From: Iris pallida
Taxonomy: Eukaryota; Streptophyta; Magnoliopsida; Asparagales; Iridaceae
Assembly: GCA_029216955.1 (NCBI GenBank)
Contig: JANAVB010033217.1
Span: forward strand, 1,685,059 to 1,749,058
Length of the DNA: 64,000 nucleotides
Direction of reading: 5' to 3'
In this document: positions 50,393 to 59,938 of the stretch, piece by piece
How the letters are laid out: each line of letters starts with the position of its first letter
Numbering within the stretch: the stretch's first letter is position 1
The notes under the pieces: generated by a model
Database searches by the model: none
Told to the model about the DNA's origin: nothing
What the model saw: the letters and a program-made list of their open reading frames with translations, nothing else
Translations under genes and position numbers: made by a program

Positions 50393-51230
50393 GCGTACCA
50401 ACTTCTTTGTGGATAGTTTTGAAATTATGTCCATGTTTGTATGACCGAGTCTCATATGCCATAGTTGACTCTCAATGCTCTTGGCCATCAAGCATATACC
50501 TGTTTTGTTAGCATCTTCTAACAGATATAAAACATATATGTTGTCTTCCCTGATACCTTCAAAGATAGTACTGCCAGTTGAGCTATCAACTATAGTACAT
50601 TTATCTTTGACGAAGTTAATGACATAACTGTGATCAGCTAAATGGCTTATGCTTAGTAGATTATATTTTAACTCGGTAACTAGACAAACATCTTTAATCA
50701 CAGGGTAGGGAGCCTTACCAATGTCATCGATACCGATTATGTACCCTCTCAAATTATTACCGAAGGAGACGTATCCTTCTTTATTCTTCTTCAACAGTGT
50801 TACGAATAATGATGCATCACCGGTCATGTGCCGTGAGCAACCGCTGTCGAGGATCCATTTGCTTCTAGCATGTGAAGGGCGTCCCACCTACAAAACAGTT
50901 TACAGATAAAACTCTTGGTACCCATTTCTTGTAGGGTCCTGACATGTTAGTCTTTGGTATCCATGCATAAACATTTAAATCTACTAACTTTTTGATTCTA
51001 CATACAGAGGATATATGACCAATGAGGCCACAATAATGATATTTTGTATGTTGAGTGTTGAAATTTGTATGAGATATAGTGCCCCGCTCCGCGAAGGCAT
51101 TAGATAGACAGAAAGATCGGATTGATGGTTCTGTAACAGAAGACGATTAATCTGGGTGAGTGGATGAAGTCTCATTTGCTGATTCGCTTACGCCTAATAA
51201 GAATCTGAGTTTTTGATTGAATGTAGCGAG
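50393..51230 (-). pseudogene. Sirevirus-like gag end, protease and integrase zinc finger
   Basis: Continuation of the Sirevirus on the far side of the LARD insertion. From high to low coordinates: gag C-terminus with a zinc knuckle whose first Cys is replaced by Tyr (YHYCGLIGHISSVC, about 51045-51000), an in-frame TAA upstream of it, a frame change at about 50890, then 175 open residues with the aspartic-protease motif WILDSGCSRHMTGD and the GAG-pre-integrase domain (LWHMRLGH), cut at KKLVR. The order fits Ty1/copia SIRE/Maximus. The rest of gag and the 5' LTR are missing; the next base belongs to the Tat/Ogre element. Confidence 0.85.
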
Positions 51231-53416
51231 TGATCACCCATGAGGAAATGGGCATTGTCTAAATCCCTGTTATAAGAAGTTGAAAGAACGTTTTCACTCG
51301 GCCTTTTCCAGCATTCATCTATCTTTTCAGTTAAGTGAGTCTTGAAAGCAAGCCCTTTACGCCTTTCTTTGTTGTTAGCTCTTTCTCCTTCTCCTGGAAA
51401 GAATGCCTATACCATAATAGTTGCCACTGTGAGATATAGAGGTGAAGATGGTGTCCTGATAAAAGATAAAGGACAGGGGATGCGGACGATATTAGAAGTC
51501 CAAATAAGCTCCTGCATCAGTAATACCAACCACCTGAATCAGAGAATGCTCCAGTGGGATTGGAGGCACAATAGAGATTCCATTCCTTGGGTTCTGTATT
51601 GTTAATAACAAGATAGTAAATCATTGAGTATGCTTTAAGAGAATCCACATGTTGCTATGCTAATACGAGAAAAAGAGATAATCTGTATACTAAGAAGTAG
51701 AACTGTTGCTTGCTCATAAGAAACGAACTGATGCATGTATGCTAAAGTAGAGATGTTGTCTTTAATCATTGAACTGTTGCCATGCTAACAAGAAAAGAAA
51801 AGAGATTGCTTATATGCCCCAAACTAGTATGCTTTCAAAGGTAAAATGATATGCTATATCTGTATAGAACTGTTGTTACGTTCCAAGGAAGTGAAATGCT
51901 ATTGAATGCTATCGAATGCTATCGAATTACAGAATGAGAATTGAATGTTATCGAATGACTGAATGAGAATTGAATGCTAATGAATGACCGAATGATTAAG
52001 GCTAGTTATGAACTGGTCGCTATCTGTTGCACTGTTAAGTTTTATCTGATAAAAAGAACAAGTCATGCATTGGTCTCGAACAACTTGTTAACAAGGTAAT
52101 AGTCTCTCGACGATACTGGGGGCACCCGGGATCGATCGGCCAATGAGAGATTGTAATAGCACCTTGAGGTAAATGCTATACCTCAGGAATGTTGCGTCCT
52201 TAGCGACGAGCTGAACCATGAGTCTTAGCGGCTAATCATGGGGAGCGGACCCATGGACCACCATATAGTTAGGACATGCATATGAACAAATCTTTATTGC
52301 AAAGCCTAACACAGAACGATGACGGTAAAGAATGCTTCTTATATACATATGCAAATTGTGCTAACCTGTTTTGTGCAGGAATGGACCGTCGGCTATGGTA
52401 AGAGTCACTGAAAAAGTGATACATATGTATTACTTGAGTTTGTCTACATGAATTGCTTGCAGAGATTAATCCGTTGTAAAGAAATGCTATGTTCCACTAA
52501 AGAAGAGATATGATATCGTACTTATAATTGTCCCTAAGAGTTGCTTGAACAGAGAAATAAATATGCTCATGAAACACGCTGCGCACTCCACATGAAATAA
52601 ATAGTCATCGTGCTTGAACTGAATAGTCCCTTATATGCTTGAGATGAAATAAAATAAATTGTGGCTTTCAAAGATGTTTTCAAAGAATGTAAACTGACTC
52701 TATATACATGAAATGAATATAGGTAAAAAGTAGCAAGATCACATCACAAGAAATGTTTTTCTCACTAAATAAACAGTGATCGTTTCAGACAAATGTAGCT
52801 CTTTGTTCACAATCACCAGTATGCTGATATACTGACCCACCATCAGTCTGCATGGAGGTACAATATGCATCGAGAAGGATAATCCGAAGCGATAGCCCGA
52901 GCCTCATCCTCAGGAGCCAGAAATCAGAAGAGATGCCAAGAGATGGACATCTATTGCAAGAGTTGGTTTTGTATATAAAGGGATGTAATGTATGGAAACA
53001 GGATCATTATAATCTGTAATATTTCTGGAAGAATGTAACGTTGTATCAGAGAGAATCGAGTGTAGAAGCATGGAAAAATATAAATAAACTCTTATGAGGC
53101 CCGGAAATCAACCCCATGCGGCTCATAGCTGAAGGAGCCTTCATGCGGCTCAAAAGACCCGAGAGCTTCATGCGGCTCAGAAAGATAAAGAGGAGCCACG
53201 TGGCCTCATGCGGCTCAAAACAGGCCTTTACAGCTGGCCATAAATGCTCTGAGCAGCTGGCTCATTAATTACCCTAATACAGCAGCAGCTCTGACAACGA
53301 TGGATTGACAACCCTGACATAAATATAAAATGATGGCCCTGTCATAATGGCGTGCTCCTAGAGAGACGAGATAAAATCCTTATAGCTGGCACGATCCACC
53401 CATTTTCAAAGCTCTT

Positions 53417-53641
53417 TATGCGGCTCAGTTGTAAGGACCTCTATGCGGCTCAGTTGTAAGGACCTCCATGCCGCTCGGTTGTAATGACTTCCATGCGACT
53501 CAGTTGTAAGGACTTCCATACGGCTCGGTTGTAATGACTTTCATGCGGCTCAGATTAAAGGACTTCCATGCGGCTCGGTTGTAAGAACTTCCATGCGGCT
53601 CAGATTAAAGGACTTCTATGCGGCTCAGATTGAAGGACTTC
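53417..53641 (+). repeat. 25-bp minisatellite, nine units, in the Tat/Ogre LTR
   Basis: Nine contiguous 25-bp units of the type CATGCGGCTCAGTTGTAAGG + ACTTC, in two subtypes (CAGTTGTAAGG and CAGATTAAAGG) that alternate in the second half. Decayed ATGCGGCTC units continue to about 53705 and scattered ones lie at 53115-53215. Confidence 0.9.
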
Positions 53642-53711
53642 CATGCGGTTCAAGGCCACACTCATGCGGCTCAACTATGACAGTCCTCCATGCGGCTCGT
53701 AGCAGTTGGGA

Positions 53712-53786
53712 CACGTGGCAGGAGTTGATCAAATCCCAATAATTCATATTTATGGCAATCGACATAACAGTCATTTGGGACACGTG
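53712..53786 (+). promoter_or_regulatory. Paired G-box/ABRE motifs in the LTR promoter
   Basis: TTGGGACACGTGGCAGGAG occurs twice, 69 bp apart, about 280-350 bp above the TATA box. The core ACACGTGGC matches the plant ABRE/G-box bound by bZIP and bHLH factors. A third palindrome (CCACGTGG) is at 53196-53203. Stress or light responsiveness is inferred from the motif only. Confidence 0.55.
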
Positions 53787-54062
53787 GCAGGAGATTGACC
53801 GAGACTTATCCCATCGGATTTGATGCTATCAACAAATTATCACAATACAGATTTGGTGCAATCAACATTAACTACCCAGATCGATTTCCAACAAACTATC
53901 CAGATTTGTTACAATCAACATTAACTGCCCAGATTTGTTGCAATCAACATTAATATTCCAGATTGATTTCCAACAAACAAGATCAAGGCTAATCTTAACC
54001 AAATCCCTAACTGCCCACTTTTTAAGGAGCAATTAATGCATACCCTACTTATCACAAAATCT

Positions 54063-54070
54063 TATAAATA
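54063..54070 (+). promoter_or_regulatory. TATA box of the Tat/Ogre-type LTR
   Basis: TATAAATA in the context CTTATAAATAGC, about 330 bp above the LTR end; transcription would start near 54095. Confidence 0.6.
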
Positions 54071-54395
54071 GCAAGGTGTTATTCCCTTGCAAAGGAGTGG
54101 ACAGAGAGAGCGGCGAAGACATAAAGAGAAGTATAGAGCAAAGAGCATCCAGCAAGAGCATTTCTTCATCAGAACAGAAGCGACGTCCGATCGTCCAAGG
54201 AGTAAGGCAGAGTTGATAGCACTCTCCCGAGCCTCTACCGTCACCTCCTAGAAAAACAAAACAATTGTACTTTAGTTTGCTTTTCCTAGGTTTTGTTCCT
54301 AGGCTCTCTTCTGTACAAGCGAGTTTGTATTGTGAAGTAAAAGTCCAGTCCTCCCATAAAATTGTTCTGTTCTTTTATAATCAATGGCAAACACG

Positions 54396-55784
54396 ATGGC
54401 GACTCTGCTGGGGACTAACTTCTCCACGGCTGAGAAGTTGGTTACGCAATCGGACGCCGCCAAGCTCGGCTCCACGCAATAGATGTTGGTCGTCCGCTTC
54501 GACCAGCAGGCGTTTGAAGAAATGCCCTCCGACGGGAGCGCTGGCCCGGTCCAGAAGCGAATTCGCATAAAGAAGGCCCGCAGGGAGTGGAGGCCCAAAT
54601 CATTTGCTCCTTTCCAAGGTCTAGACGAAGTGTTCTCTACTGCCCAGGACGGCGAAGATTCGCATGCGGCCCCACTTCAAGCCACAGAGAACCCTGTTGT
54701 TCCCAAGTCCGGCAGAGGAAAGCACTATACTGCTGGATTTGCGGGAACATGGGAGAATTATGTACAAAAGCCGCATAAAGGCGCCAACCGCATGAAGACT
54801 CATGCGGCCGCAAAGGCCAGCTGCATAGAGAAGACTCATACGGCTACAAAGGCCAGCCGCATGACGAAGACTCATGCGGCCGATACTTCCAGCCGCATGA
54901 AGAAGACTCATGCGGCCACAACTGACAGCCGCATGAAGGAGCCTTATGCGGCCACAACTTCCCGCCTCATGCAAACTGCTCAAGCGGCTACAAATGCCAG
55001 CCGCATGAAGACAGCCCATACGGCCACTAATCCCAGCCGCAGATCATCTGCTCCAGGCGGCTCGAGTTCAGTCTTTGACCGTCTCTCATGCGGTCCTGAC
55101 TCCAGATGCTCCCAAGAAAATGTGCCAGACTCTGTGCGGCACCATTTGGACTCTTCCTATTATGCACCCTCGGGTGCTAGAACGAAGAAGTCTAGGACTG
55201 CGCGGGCTCGGCGAGCTCAGTCAGCTGTCCCAACCTTTGACCATCCGAGCGCTCCGCTTACCGTTATGCGGGCCTCCGTTGGAAAGTTGTACAGAACCAC
55301 TCGAGTCCAGCCCCCGGCGGCAAACGGACAGAGTGGTTCCCAAGAGTCTTCCAACAATCAGGGAGCAAACATAGTACCGACACACTCGGATGCTCGGGAT
55401 TCCCGGGCCCACAAATCAGGTGTAAATTTTGCTCGAGACGGACCTGACTTGCGTGACGTGATCCTTCACAAGCACAAGGAAAGAGAAGAAGCCTCGGTGT
55501 ACAGAAAGTCCTTCCATGGACATCACTGCACCCAAGTCATTGCCAACTGCTGCTACAACAACTCGGCGGTACAAGAAGACCGACAATCCGTCTTCCAACG
55601 ACTACAACAACCAAGCTCAGAGGACGAGGCGCTTCTTGTCGCCTCCTGTAATTCTGTTCAGAAAATCCCTGGCGGCGGGAGAGGGAAGAAAATATATGTC
55701 TCCAGCCCGAAAATCTTAACCAGCATGACCAAGAAACTCACGTCCAAGCGGTTGTCCACAACCACCACTGGAGGAGTTTTTTAA
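54396..55784 (+). CDS. ORF1 of the Tat/Ogre-type element (unknown function, repeat-rich)
   Basis: An extra ORF between the primer site and gag, as known for Ogre-like elements; its role is unknown. The frame opens at an ATG inside the primer-binding site, runs 28 codons (MATLLGTNFSTAEKLV...), meets TAG at 54480 immediately followed by ATG at 54483, and then stays open for 433 codons. Which ATG is used cannot be decided. Residues about 106-190 (from the second ATG) are seven 12-residue repeats of the type KTHAATTDSRMK, coded by 36-bp hairpin-forming DNA repeats. The protein is rich in Ser, Ala, Arg and Lys, with no recognised domain. It is followed, in the same frame, by a TAA and then gag. 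Confidence 0.7.
54397..54414 (+). promoter_or_regulatory. Primer-binding site of the Tat/Ogre-type element
   Basis: TGGCGACTCTGCTGGGGA directly follows the LTR. It begins with TGG as required for pairing to a tRNA 3' CCA, and resembles the primer sites of Ogre/Tat elements (Ogre is reported to use tRNA-Arg). The ATG that opens the ORF1 frame overlaps it. Confidence 0.7.
54798..55049 (+). repeat. Seven 36-bp hairpin-forming coding repeats
   Basis: Each 36-bp unit opens with CATGCGGCY and has RGCCGCATG 9-11 nt later, so each can form a stem of up to nine base pairs. Units 2, 3 and 4 pair best; units 1, 5 and 7 have mismatches. Being 12 codons long, the repeat keeps the frame. Confidence 0.85.
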
Positions 55785-55799
55785 GGTACCCGCTCAAAA

Positions 55800-57330
55800 A
55801 TGAAATCTGCCACACTTGGAAATTCGTCGTCCACATCTCTGGGAGGCGCTGGAGCCGGGAGTAGCACTCCTTCAAACATCCACGACAATTCGGTATTTCA
55901 AGAAGATAATCCAGGGAAAACAGTTCCCCCAACAGATGCAACAGGTTCCGACGTCCCCGAGGACGTCCATAACTCTCAAGACGAGGCAAGCTCTGAAGCT
56001 GGGGGTACCACTCCTTCTGAGTCCGAACCAGAGGAGAACATTCCCACATACCCTAACGATTTCTCAGTACAAGGGTATAATTCAGAGGGCGCGTCCTCCA
56101 CCGTTCCTTCCATCTCTCCTCATGTGAGGACGGTGTTCATGACAAATAACGACCAAGACGGTCCCAGTGATCGCCAACGCATCGACACCCTGGAGGCCAT
56201 ACTCCATACCTTAGTCAAATCCATAGACGAGATCAAAGCGGCCCTACCAACTCTCCAAGGAAGGACGCCTGGCCAGACAAGCTTGGGCCCCGCGGCCAAT
56301 GCGGACTCAAACTCAACTCCGGGTGACAACCCTCCTACAATATCGGCTCCTACCACTGCAGACGAAGCCAGGGAGGCAATACGAGAGGTCCAGGAGCTCC
56401 GGGCCATGTTCCACGCCCGAGAAACCTGCCAGGACCTCAGGATACGATAACCGTATCCTGCTGCATGGAGAGATGTTCCCTTCCTACCAAGATATATACC
56501 ATTCAACATCAATCCGTATGATGGGAAGACATCTGTAAGCAGGTACATCACCTAATTCGAAGTCACAATCGACCATCTGCCTCATAACGACGCCATCCTT
56601 ACGCAGTTGTTCATTGGAGCATTGGAAGGGGTCGCCTTCGACTGGTACCGCAACTTGCCAGACAACTGCATCCATTCCTTTGCCGGTTTCAAAAACATGT
56701 TCCTTGAAAGGTTCTACGAGGTAGGACAAGATGTGACAATGTCCACCCTCATGGACGTTGTTCAAGGTGAGAAGGAGCTAATAAGGAACTACATTGAGCG
56801 GTTTCGCCAAACCGCGATAAAATTGCCCTCTGGCAATCCAGATTCTTCCTTGATTGAAATATGTCAAAAGAGGCTGCTTCCTACAATCAGCCTCTGGATG
56901 GGTGAAAGTCAGTTTAAGGACTGGAAGACATTCATCATCAGTGCCACTGGCGCAGAAGACAAGTTGAAGAAAGCTCGCCAACTGGGACTGCACATCTCGG
57001 AGGGAGAGGACAAGGGTAAATACCCCAATGTCAACAACAACAACGGCAGTAATTCCTCCAACAACCGAGACAATAAGGGCAAGCAGGCTATGGTGGTCGA
57101 CACAGCCCAGAAGCCTGAACCAAAGCCGACAGAAAAGCAGTGGTCTCAGATGACCTATTCTTTTGAGGACAGCCATGTCAAGCCCATCTTGGACATGCTC
57201 ATACAAGGGGGTAGAATTCAGCTCCCCCACCAAGACAGGAACCTCGGCCGGCAGAAACGGAGAGCCCTAAGTACTGTCACTACCATCGCTACGTCCACCA
57301 TGCTACACAAGATTGCTTCCAACTGAAGCG
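55800..57330 (+). pseudogene. gag of the Tat/Ogre-type element
   Basis: Codes the structural capsid polyprotein. An N-terminal Ser/Gly/Pro/Glu-rich part leads, in one frame, through TAA at 56448 and TAA at 56553 into the Retrotrans_gag core (GVAFDWYRNLP ... NYIERFRQTAIKL, about 56630-56830). After a Asn/Ser/Lys linker the frame shifts once (about 57225-57240) and the next frame carries the zinc-knuckle-like KYCHYHRYVHHATQDCFQL (57269-57325), where His replaces the usual Gly before His. Both stops lie where one base change from a Gln codon would restore reading. Confidence 0.8.
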
Positions 57331-57997
57331 ATACATCCAGCATCTCATCGATTCTAAGGCCCTCGCCATTGATTTTGAAGAGGTGACCGTGGCAGCCAAC
57401 ATGGTGTCAGTACAGTTCGGCAGCTTCCCTCCGACAAAGACTCAAGATGACGTAGTATCCATCCCTCGGGCAATAATAGAGGTTGCTAATCTTCCACCTC
57501 CACGAGACCAGACTGCTGGTCTAGTACCCCTTACCACATCATGAGGGGAGGTCATGTGGGTCCATCCGGACCTGGTACCTGAAGTGACTCAGTCCGTACC
57601 ACCCTCCACCAACAAGAAGAAGAATGGGAAAGTCAAATCCTGCCGCACAATTTCGGTAGAGGTCGAAGAAGTTACAGCTGTCGTCACCCGGTCGGGTGCA
57701 CAATCCCAACCTACACCGGGTAACCCGACTGAAGATTATCAGCCGGCTACTGCTGATGTTCCAGGACCTTCTCAGCCTCCAACGACCGACAAGCCTAGGC
57801 CGAAGGAGACTCGCTTTGACAAACCACTCCGAAAAGAGGCGCCTCATGGGCTGGAGAGGCCTTACAACTTTGACATCTTGGCACAATTGGCCAACACACC
57901 GGCCAAATTGTCGCTATACGAGCTCCTGAGACTCTCCAAAGATGTTCGCGTCGCACTGAACGAGGCACTCCAGAATACAGACACATATCTGGCTTAG
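57331..57997 (+). pseudogene. gag-protease linker of the Tat/Ogre-type element
   Basis: Continues the zinc-knuckle frame. TGA at 57542 and TAG at 57995 interrupt it. The last part (NFDILAQLANTPAKLSLYEL, then LRLSKDVRVALNEAL) is a conserved block that precedes the protease in Tat-clade polyproteins. In frame with the following protease. Confidence 0.7.
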
Positions 57998-58087
57998 TCC
58001 AATCTCACCGGGGAGAGCTCGCCTACAAATCTCCAAGACAGCTCTTGCACAGGCGTAATACCCAATATTGTCTTTACTCCACAGGAT

Positions 58088-59146
58088 ATGCTTATCAAGA
58101 CCAACCTGCACGATCGCCCTTTGTATTATACTAGATATATTGGCAACATCAAGGTTGATCGGATGCATATTGATCCCGGTTCTTCCATAAGCATCATCCC
58201 GAAGAGCCTGCTGCACCATCTGCGTATCCCAATGCATCGCCTAACACCGACAAGCACTGTCATCAGTGGTTTCAATTCAGGCAGAAGCTATCCGATCGAA
58301 AAGATTTGTCTGAAGTGCCAAATCGGTAATCTTCAGTCAGAAGTGACCTGTTATGTCATAGATGCGGATACTTCCTACAATATTCTCCTGGGGCGTCCTT
58401 GGATACACGATTACATGATCGTGCCTTCCACACTGCACCAGTGCTTCAAGTACGTCGACAAGTACGGCTTTGTGAGGACAGAATTTGCCGACATCGATCC
58501 CTTTAAAGGGGTCGAATCCTACTACTCAGATTTATGCTTGTACGAGAAGTCGAAAAGGCACCTTGTCGAAGGAGATACTCAAGCTCAAACTGAGGCAGCA
58601 ACTGGAGCGAAAGAACCTCTGACGATCCACCTCCAAGCCCGTAAGCCTGACAGAACTGCACCCCTTACAGCCACTCTGCGTAAGGATGCAATCAGCCTCT
58701 CCGCACAGGAAGGACAGACGATAATCCGACTGCCAAGGTCTGGCCAAGCTCTAAGACCCACGATAGAGCCACTAATAATTAGGCTGCCTAGAGATAGCCA
58801 GCAACAAACAGATGAGCTCAATCCCTCTGTCAAACCGATGACGATTCGTCTTCCCAGAATGAATCGGCAGCCGGACGCTAAGCCAGGGACTGCTAGCCAG
58901 CCAACCACTCCCCGCCCAGCACCGAGCACCAAACTGGGGGTCGCTTGTACGCCAACGACTCCACGTTCTACTCCATCAACGGAACCTTTGATGATCAGGC
59001 TGTCCAAATCCTCCTCCCAGTCTTCACTGATACAGAGGGTGGCTGAAGAAGAGTCAGAGCTGGCCAAGTATGTGGCTGCTCACACTGATATTCCATCCGC
59101 AGATGATGTAATTCCACTGGAAAAGATACCTTACTTCGTCAATTAA
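58088..59146 (+). CDS. Aspartic protease domain and Pro-rich IRLP linker (Tat/Ogre-type)
   Basis: Retroviral-type aspartic protease that would cut Gag-Pol. The active-site block is IDPGSSISIIP (residues about 34-44), with Pro in place of the usual Thr/Gly at the second position, and the C-terminal block YVIDADTSYNILLGRPWIHD (residues about 98-117) followed by VPSTLHQCFKYVD is diagnostic of the Tat clade. After the protease comes a 170-residue linker with five spaced I-(R/H)-L-(P/S/Q) motifs and several TTPR/STP repeats. The reading frame continues past TAA (59144) into the next segment. Translation would come from upstream by readthrough or an intact relative, not from the internal ATG. Confidence 0.8.
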   Translation: MLIKTNLHDRPLYYTRYIGNIKVDRMHIDPGSSISIIPKSLLHHLRIPMHRLTPTSTVISGFNSGRSYPIEKICLKCQIGNLQSEVTCYVIDADTSYNILLGRPWIHDYMIVPSTLHQCFKYVDKYGFVRTEFADIDPFKGVESYYSDLCLYEKSKRHLVEGDTQAQTEAATGAKEPLTIHLQARKPDRTAPLTATLRKDAISLSAQEGQTIIRLPRSGQALRPTIEPLIIRLPRDSQQQTDELNPSVKPMTIRLPRMNRQPDAKPGTASQPTTPRPAPSTKLGVACTPTTPRSTPSTEPLMIRLSKSSSQSSLIQRVAEEESELAKYVAAHTDIPSADDVIPLEKIPYFVN

Positions 59147-59155
59147 GAGCTATCT

Positions 59156-59764
59156 TTGAACTACCTCGAGCTTAATAAGCTTTGTACAATGTATGCCATG
59201 GAACACGGTATAGGTACCCACTTACACACACAGGTGATAAATGTTTACACCGCAAACCAAATTACTCCCGGGGAAGAAGCCTGCTTCATAGTCGAAAGAG
59301 AGGACCATCCAATCATCTTCGGCCGAAAGAATGATCCACAACCCTTCAGGATAGAAGAAGTCGATCTCGAACCCGACGCCGGGAGACTGCCCCTTTATCT
59401 ATATAGCTCTCGATCCAAGTACCTCATGCAAAAACAGGGGTATGACCTGGAGACTACGCCAGGCTTAAATTACGGCACTGGTCGGCGAATACCCTTACAG
59501 TTACCAGTCCCGGCTGGGAAACCACAGGATTACTACAACAAGACCAGATGTGGGCTAGGTTATGTTACATCTGCAACGACCCCTGAAAGCTCAGATGAGG
59601 AATGCGACTGGCATTCTCATTCGTCCGGTTCATCCACTTCTGATTCAGATGTTAGTATTGGGGACATGCTCAGGCAGACTTGGACTGTCAATATGGCATT
59701 CGTCGACGCCTACGAAGAAGATAAAGATATTCCTGAACTTCTTGAGTTAGAGCCGTGGGCCTAA
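59156..59764 (+). pseudogene. Protease-RT linker with a G-patch-like segment (Tat/Ogre-type)
   Basis: 202 open codons in the same frame as protease and RT. The first third resembles the segment before RT in Tat-clade elements. Residues about 100-150 are Gly-rich with spaced aromatic and Gly residues (QGYDLETTPGLNYGTGRR and RCGLGYVT), a layout like a G-patch. An acidic Ser-rich tail (ESSDEECDWHSHSSGSSTSD) follows. It ends at TAA-TAG (59762-59767); further stops TAG 59780 and TAA 59864 precede RT in the same frame. Confidence 0.65.
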
Positions 59765-59938
59765 TAGCTAGACGCGCAATAGGAGAAGCGGTTCGAACAA
59801 AGAGAGCCTCCTACCAAAGATGAGGTCATACAAGTTGACCTCGGTGATGAGTCCTCTCCAAAATAAATCTTCGTTAGCAAAAGTCTGACAGACGAAGAGC
59901 GAGAATCACTACTGCAACTCGTCAGAAAATATATCAAC

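Larger units (their letters stand above)
51231..54393 (+). repeat. 5' LTR of the Tat/Ogre-type element (left end approximate)
   Basis: Ends AAACA three bases before the primer-binding site. It contains a GAATGCTATC-type short repeat (51885-51995), a 25-bp minisatellite (53417-53641), three CACGTG G-boxes (53197, 53712, 53781), an AGATTTGTT(A/G)CAATCAAC repeat (53850-53985) and a TATA box (TATAAATA, 54063-54070). Downstream of it are about 320 bp of R-U5. The start cannot be fixed without the 3' LTR. Confidence 0.6.

Noticed and set aside
53417..53705. Regular 25-bp repeats as a CRISPR array
   Set aside because: The units are contiguous without spacers, and the host is a plant; this is a minisatellite in an LTR.
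54621..55019. 132-residue antisense ORF opposite ORF1
   Set aside because: Mirror of the 36-bp repeats; the inverted ATGCGGC/GCCGCAT motifs open the antisense frame by chance.
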